The notes beneath the pieces are model-generated. The model was not told the DNA's origin. It ran no database searches and saw only the letters and a list, made by a program, of their open reading frames with translations. DNA of 25,067 bases from Jimgerdemannia flammicorona (taxonomy: Eukaryota > Mucoromycota > Endogonomycetes > Endogonales > Endogonaceae), in assembly GCA_003990745.1 (NCBI GenBank), contig RBNI01001020.1, positions 1 to 25,067 of the forward strand, written 5' to 3'. Every line of letters begins with the position of its first letter. Within the stretch, counting starts at the first letter, position 1. Below are positions 19,335 to 25,067 of this stretch, in pieces. Made by a program: the position numbers and the translations under genes.

Positions 19335-21368
19335 ATGTCAAGCAGCAAGCAAGCCAACATGCATACTAGGTTGGGTAGACCTGGGGCCTTCGACTGGCAG
19401 CATGTTGAGAGGGGGCATGGGCTGGGGATGGGGTCTTTCAGAGCCTTGAGTGGACTGGGCAGCTCAGGTAGTGGAGGCGGCTCTGGTGGGGGGGCTGGAG
19501 GGCAGCAGGGGAGGAGCTTTGCGGATGCCCTGAGGACTGGGGGCTGGCCGATGGGAGCCTGCAGAGATCAGACTGGAGGGAAGGGGAAGCAAAAGGCTGA
19601 GGAGGCTGGGGAAGCTGGGCCTTTGCTGGTGGGAGGTGGAGGAAGTGAAGGGACTGCTGGGGGTAGTGGCGGGACTACTGATGGTGGTATGACGGCTAAT
19701 CAGGAAAAAAAAAGAGATGTGATGGCTGATGGCCAGGGGGGGCAGGGGATCCTGATGTGGAAGGGGGACCTAGCAGATGGTGTGATGGGACTAGCAGTGG
19801 CACTGTTACTCAAGAAGTCAATCTCGGAGTTTGCGGTGACCTTGTGCTTCTGGGGCTTGGTGGTGATGGCAAGGATGGTTCTGGGGCTTATTTCGAAGCA
19901 GGTGGCTGGGGCAGCTTCGGTGAAGTTCTTGAAGGGTCTGGAGGAGGTCGAGGTGGGCTTTGAGGAGGCAGGCCCACTGGATGAGGTGCTGAAGACTGGG
20001 GTTGTGGTTGGGGAGATAGTGGTCCCCATGGTGAGGTGCTTGCAATGGGACCCCAGGGTGGTGTAGCTTCTGGTGAAGAGGGTGCCCACAGTGACTAAGG
20101 AGGAGACAAGGAAGAGGGTGGAGGAGGTGATGATTGAGTATGGCGACATAGTAGACATCGGCTTTCAGGTGTGGGAGGGGACTGTGATCAGGATGGGAGA
20201 TGTGGATGTCAGGATTCGGCTGGCAGGAAAGGAGGCCACGGGGAAGGCAAGTGACTTGCCCTCAGTGCTGATGTGGGGGGCCTTTGTCTGCAAGGTGTCG
20301 AGGGTGAAAGGGAGTGAAGAGGAGGAGGAGGACTTGTTGGAGGCGCTGGAGGAGTTGGGTGGTGCTGTGGAGAGGAGGGTGAAGGCCTGGAAACTGTACA
20401 AGGAGTCGATGCACCTGAAGGTTGTGGGTGGGAAGCATTTCCATATGGATAAGAAGCAGTGGGAGTGGGCCCAGGGATGCAAGAGGCAGAGAGAGCTATT
20501 GGCTAGTATGTCAGGAGAGGTGAAGAAGATGACAGTTGGAGCTGAGGAGTCTGGAGGCGCTGAAGCCAGTGTCTGGGCTGGGAAAGGAGGAGAGGAGGTG
20601 GAGGCAAAGGAGGCAGGAGCTGGGGGGGTGCTGGGCAAGAACCCTTTCACTGATGGTACCTTCGAAGTGTGGGAGCCAGAGTTGGATGCTACCCCCCCCC
20701 CACTTATCAGGAGGGGCCCAGTTGGAAAGAGAGGGGAGATTGAGGATACGAGGATGCAGAGGGCCCAGCAGGTGCACTTTGGGGTTCCTGATGTGGGGCA
20801 AGGAGGTCAGGTGGTGGCGGTTGGTGAGGATGAGCTGGTGGATGTTTCTGAGGAGGAGTGGGATGAGGCTGCCAGTGTAGGTGCTGACACCATGATGCTG
20901 GAAGCAGGGCAGCCGGGGACCCTAGGAGGGAAGGAGGTGGGGAACCTGTTGTGGATGCACAAGGTGATGGACAATTTCACTGCAGAAGCTTTGGGAGAAG
21001 TGGACTTGCGAGTGATACCTGAGGAGCATTGGGCAAGGATTCTGCATGGTGATGGAATGGTGGAGGCACTGAAGGTGGAGATTCTGGGTATTTTCCTGGA
21101 GGAAGAGGGGTATGAGGTTGATGAGGTGAGGAGGGCAGAACTGGGGGTAGTCGCCAGTGAGTGGGCAGCCTACTGCTGGGTAGAACATCATGGTTTGCAG
21201 CTCTGGCAGGAGGCATGTTTGGAGTATCATGAGGAATTTGAGGAGCGTGAAGATGGAGCAATGGTAGAGCTTCTGGGGGCATTGGCTGCACAGGAGGCAG
21301 GAGAGAGGGAGTGGGCTACTGAACATGACTTGGACTTAGTGCAGGAGGTGTGGACTGCAGACTTGTAG
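19335..21368 (+). pseudogene. LINE ORF1, one internal stop
   Basis: 677 residues from MSSSKQANMH, interrupted once by TAG at 20064-20066 (codon 244; possibly a former CAG), open on both sides in the same frame. The N-terminal part is Gly/Ser-rich and contains SFADALRTGG, a short motif I associate with ORF1 proteins of fungal LINEs. The middle (about residues 245-400) is a mixed alpha/beta-looking part (VTKEETRKRVEEVMIEYGD, then WEGTVIRMGDVDVRI) that could be an RNA-recognition-like fold. The C-terminal 250 residues are Glu-rich and probably helical. No CCHC knuckle was seen. The role would be RNA binding in the LINE particle. The open frame upstream of 19335 is Ty3 RT running by chance into ORF1. 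Confidence 0.8.
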
Positions 21369-21399
21369 AGAATGGGACCATGATATATTATTATTTCTT

Positions 21400-24300
21400 A
21401 TGAACAGTTCAACTAACATTTTCTCTTTGAATGTGAATGGGTTAAGGGGCTCTGGACAGTGCAAGAACATTTTTACTTGGCTGAAGGGATTGGAGGCTGA
21501 TCTCTTTTTACTGCAGAATATTTGATATGAGGATGAGGACAATTGGGTAGAGTGGACTAGGGAATGGGGTAGGGCCGCAGCTTGGTTTGGAAAGGTGGCA
21601 ATTTTGGTGAGGAAGGGTAGAGGCAAATTGGGGGAAATCAGGAGCTGGGGTGATCACTTGGTCTGAGGAGTTTGGCATCAGCCAGGGTGGGAATCAGTGA
21701 AGGTGGGCTCTTGCTACTGCCCTGCAGTTAGGGGTGAGAGGACTGCATGGATTAGGGAGCTGCTGGAGGAGGGTATTCTTTTGGAGGAAGGGGTCAACAT
21801 ACTCAGTGGGGATTTTAATATGGTTCGGGATCAGCATCTAGACAGGACTGATGGGGGGAGGAGTGCTGGGGGCAGAAGTGGAGGTCTGGATGCATGGGAA
21901 GAGGTGGAGACATTGAGCTCATTGGGGGATATGGGCAGAATGAGGTGGGGTGATGCAAGGGTCTATACACATTGGGTGAATGGCTTGGGCACAAGAATTG
22001 ATTGGATTCTGATAGCAGAGTACTGGGGGTCAGATGTTTGGAAGACATTGGAGGTGGAGTGGTGCCCATGGTCTGATCACTGGGGACTTTTGGGGCAGGG
22101 GCAGTTTGGGGGGAGTGGAGATGGACCCGGACATTGGTGCCTTAACTCCTCCCTGCTGGCTGAGAAGGGGTTGTGGGAATTGTGGGTGGTGGACATTCAG
22201 GCAAAATTTTTTACCTGGAGACAGGAGGGTTTGCCTATGGATGTCTGATGGATGAGATTGAAAGAGGCTGTGAGGGTTTATTGGAGAGAGGCTGGTAGAG
22301 AGGCTGGGAGGCAGAGGAGGAGGCGCATGAGGTGTGCTTCCAACAGGCTGAGAAGATTACAGATGGATTGGGTGGATTTGCTCACTGTTGTTGGGGAGGA
22401 GGATTGGAGGATTGAGAGGGCGAAATTGGAGATTGTGGAACTACAACAGGTGTTGAGAGAGGAGGAGGAGACTCATATGCAGGGCATGGCTGCTAGACTA
22501 CAGTGACAGGGGCTTGAGGAGGGTGAGAGGCCTACTGGATACTTATCAAGACTTCTCAAAGCCAGGAGAGTGCAACATTGGTGGGATGGGGTCCTGGATG
22601 CTGATGGGGATTTGATACATGGCACACAGCAAATCTTAGGGGTGTTGAAGGAGTGATGGCAGGGCTTGTGGAGTGAGAGAGAAGGGGGTGCTGATGAAGT
22701 GGAGATTGCAGATACACTGGAAGAGTGGGGGCTGCCACAAGTAGCTGGACTGGGTGACTTGATCTTACCAGTGCAGAGAGACAAGATCCAGAGTGTCCTG
22801 GCAGCAACTAAACTAGAGATGGTGCCTGGGGAGGATGGACTGCCATGGGACTTCTGGAAGAAGATGGTGAATGTCCCTGGAGTTTTGGGTGAGATGGCTG
22901 CTCTCTGTGACTATGTCCTTCAGAGCAGTGAGTGGGTTGGAGAGCAGGATCTCAGGCTGGTGGCCTTATTGTATAAAGATAAGGGGAGGAGAGAAGACTG
23001 GAAGAACTGGAGGCTGATCATACTTCTGGACATGGACAGAAAGATGGTGACTAAGGTGATTGTCACAAGACTGCAGAGAGTTGTCCAATAGGTGTTAGGA
23101 GAGGAGCAGCGGGGCTTTGTTGGAGGCAGACTTATAAGAGATGGGACTGCATGGGTTCACGGTGTGATTGAAGGGGCCCAGACCTGTGGCCTGGATAGAA
23201 GGTTGGTCTTTTTGGACCAGGAGAAGGCCTATGACCGTGTACGGTGAGTGTGGCTGGGCAAGGTATTGGACCGAATTTGGGTTCCCCCAAGGTTTAGGGC
23301 CTCTATGTTGAGCCTACTGGAGAGTAGTTGGGCAGCTCTGACGTGTAATAGTCACCATGGGAGGGCATTTTCCTTGGGAAGAGGAGTTCCTCAGGGGGAC
23401 CCTCTGTCCCCTATTCTTTATACCCTTTCGCTGGAGCTATTGATGGATAGGATTCGCCAGAAGGTGGCAGGGCTCTCTATATATGGTATAGTGTGGAAGG
23501 TGGGGGCCTTTGTGGATGATATGGTGGTTGGACTTGGGAGTGTGGCAGATGTAGTGGCACTTCAGGAGACTGTAGAATAGTATGAGGCCCATGTGGGGGC
23601 GATGCTCAACTGGCATAAGTATGAGACAATGGTGCTTGGGAATGGACTAGTAGGTGGAGATATCATTGGAACAATTGTCCCTACTAGAGAGGTGGTGTGG
23701 TATTTGGGTATCTTCCTCTCTGTATATGGCTCTGTCTTGCCACGAGGGTGGTGGGAGGGTAGGGTGAACATTTGGGGGGAGGCCCTTCAAGGATGGGGAG
23801 GTCACCATATCTCTCTAGTAGGGCGAGTATCAATTCTAAATATTTATTGGTTTCCCAAGCTGTGGTATGTGGCATATCACCTTGACTTCCCAGCATGAGT
23901 AGTGAAGAAGCTGATGAAGATGGCTAGGGATTGGATTTGGGTTGGGAGGAGGTCCCAGGTCATTTGGGATACTCTTGCAAGGCTGGTAGTCAGAGGAGGT
24001 CTTGGACTGGTGGACTTTCCTAAGAGGCTGCACTGCTTGCGAGCCTGGTGGTTGAAAAGAGCTGTGGAACTATAGGGCAGAAGTTGGGTGCCTCTGATGC
24101 AAAAGATATGGGAGATGCGAACATCTCCTCAGGGGTCCTCCAGAGATCTGCTCTCTTTGGTGGGACTGAATGGAATTTGGCGGCTGTAGTTTAAGGGCTT
24201 TTGGTAGGGCGTGGCCAATGGAGTATACCGAATTGGCCTGCACTGGTAAGGCAATGAGGGGGAGGCAGTGTGGGGACCTTCTATGTGGCATTGGGATAGA

Positions 24301-24936
24301 TTGCTCCTGGGAGGTGTTCCACTTGCTAAGTTCGATATTGGGGAGGAAGTGGAGTGCCAGCAGGGGCTTGGCCAGGATCTTTGGCCAAGTGGCTGGCAAG
24401 TGGTAGGGATTGGTGAGGATTGGGACTGGGCCAGTATCTGGTCGTGGAGTCCAGAGGTACAGAGGTGGCTTCCCCCCAAGTTCTGGGTGGTATGGTGGAG
24501 AATATTGCGGAGGAATGTCATGCTGAATTTCTGTATGGGGTATTTGATGGATGGTGGACAATTTGACTGTGAGGAGTGTTATAATGTTGGGAGAGCTGGG
24601 GGTCATGTACAGACGTCAGAACATTGGCTAGGAGAGTGCGAGGTTTTGGGGGACTTTTGGGCTGAGATAGGAGATCGACTGGATGTGGGGCATAGGCTGG
24701 TAGGGGAGGGGGGTCGATGGGAGGATTTGAGATCTCAGCTTGTGGGTGGGGTGGGTGATAGTTGGCTCACTATAGGGTGGGTATTAGCAATATGGATAGG
24801 CCTGGCAGGTCATTGGCTTTTTGTATTTGAGGAGGGACAGTGGCTGGGACTGTGGGAGAAGGTGTTAAGATGGGAGGGGCTATTGGGAGATTTGCTGACT
24901 GGGTGGTGGGTGGGTTGGGGTCCTCAGGGGGACTGA
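21400..24936 (+). pseudogene. LINE ORF2: APE endonuclease, RT, zinc finger; 13 internal stops
   Basis: 1178 codons in one frame with stops at 21523, 21664, 22246, 22504, 22654, 23089, 23245, 23578, 23896, 24073, 24187, 24205 and 24247 but no frameshift. Endonuclease: LNVNGLR at the start; LLQN at the place where the catalytic Glu of LLQE is expected; SGDFN at 21805-21819; TRIDWIL; WSDH at 22069-22080. RT: NWRLIILLDMDRK, QRGFVGGR, FLDQEKAYDRV, RGVPQGDPLSPILY and FVDD at 23509-23520 in place of the usual YADD. C-terminus: KFWVVWWRIL, then CEEC (24568-24579) and HWLGEC (24622-24639), a zf-RVT-like finger. No RNase H was seen. The ATG chosen is the first in frame before the endonuclease. The product would nick target DNA and copy LINE RNA by target-primed reverse transcription. 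Confidence 0.9.
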
Positions 24937-25067
24937 CATTACAGTTTGGTGGTGAGAATCTGTGAGCAGAGTGGTGGGAGGGTGGCGATAGTGTTAGACA
25001 AAGTGGTCTTTCATCAGGAAAGGGTAGAGGGGGGGGGACCCCCTAGAGGGATCGGATAGGGGGTGGG
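24937..25067 (+). other. LINE 3' untranslated region (partial)
   Basis: G-rich tail after the ORF2 stop, with a run of nine G followed by ACCCCC. Its last 19 bases resemble the start of the A-tailed insert at 7050. If they are homologous, the LINE should end within about 80 bp past the window, with AATAAA and an A tail. Confidence 0.65.

Larger units (their letters stand above)
19253..25067 (+). mobile_element. LINE (non-LTR retrotransposon) nested in copy C, 3' end beyond window
   Basis: Starts where the Ty3 RT reading breaks (CACCAAGACAGACA then TCTTTCTC). It has an 82-bp 5' leader, ORF1 (19335-21368), a 31-bp gap, ORF2 (21400-24936) and at least 131 bp of G-rich 3' untranslated sequence. 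It is in the same orientation as the host element. Composition changes sharply at the junction: the LINE coding strand is very G-rich. ORF2 has APE endonuclease, RT and a C-terminal CCHC-type zinc finger without a visible RNase H, so clade (Tad-like, L1-like or other) stays open. Confidence 0.9.

Noticed and set aside
19700..20650. Minus-strand Ser/Pro-rich open frames
   Set aside because: They mirror the Gly/Glu/Trp-rich ORF1 of the LINE; the strong G bias of the plus strand removes stops on the other strand.
24070..24606. 178-codon minus-strand open frame
   Set aside because: Antisense shadow of the LINE ORF2 C-terminal part, with no recognisable motif.
16308..24936. Stop-codon reassignment or programmed readthrough of TGA/TAG
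   Set aside because: All three stop codons occur in the reading frames, copy A often has the sense codon at the same site, and one dUTPase Tyr is replaced by TAA. Mutation explains this better. A-to-I editing of UAG or UGA could not repair all of it.

Overview
The window looks like a transposon-packed, gene-poor stretch of a filamentous fungal nuclear genome. I see no host gene, tRNA or rRNA. The clues are nested Ty3/gypsy and LINE elements, near-absence of CpG in the first 14.6 kb, and point-mutation decay dominated by C-to-T/G-to-A change (CAG/CAA to stop, CGA to TGA). That decay resembles repeat-induced or methylation-driven mutation. The phylum cannot be fixed from the sequence alone.

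Layout, left to right. 1-362: unassigned. 363-5122: a long imperfect inverted repeat (arms about 920 and 830 bp) enclosing a 3 kb spacer that holds a broken Penelope-like reverse transcriptase (2551-3270). 5123-5877: very AT-rich, empty. 5878-14670: Ty3/gypsy copy A, complete in structure (5' LTR 5878-7610, gag-pol, polypurine tract, 3' LTR 13068-14670) but heavily mutated. 14673-19252: Ty3/gypsy copy C of the same family, starting 2 bp after copy A ends, with a better-preserved 5' LTR and gag-protease-dUTPase-RT cut short by a LINE. 19253-25067: the LINE, in the same orientation, with ORF1 and ORF2 (APE endonuclease, RT, C-terminal zinc finger), running to the window end.

The most interesting biology is in the Ty3/gypsy family. 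First, its polyprotein carries a dUTPase-like domain between protease and reverse transcriptase, with all five trimeric-dUTPase motifs recognisable. Second, its 1.5-1.7 kb LTRs each encode, upstream of the TATA box (so in U3), a protein of about 273 residues that I do not recognise. It is uninterrupted in copy C although the adjacent gag-pol of the same copy has 13 nonsense codons. Third, this U3 reading frame contains a CpG cluster with two perfect TGACGTCA palindromes in an otherwise CpG-poor region.

In both gag-pol of copy C and LINE ORF2 the decay is by nonsense codons with no frameshift that I can see, which points to directed or methylation-linked point mutation rather than ordinary drift. 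A 100 bp A-tailed insert in the LTR of copy A appears to match the LINE's 3' end, linking the two families in time.
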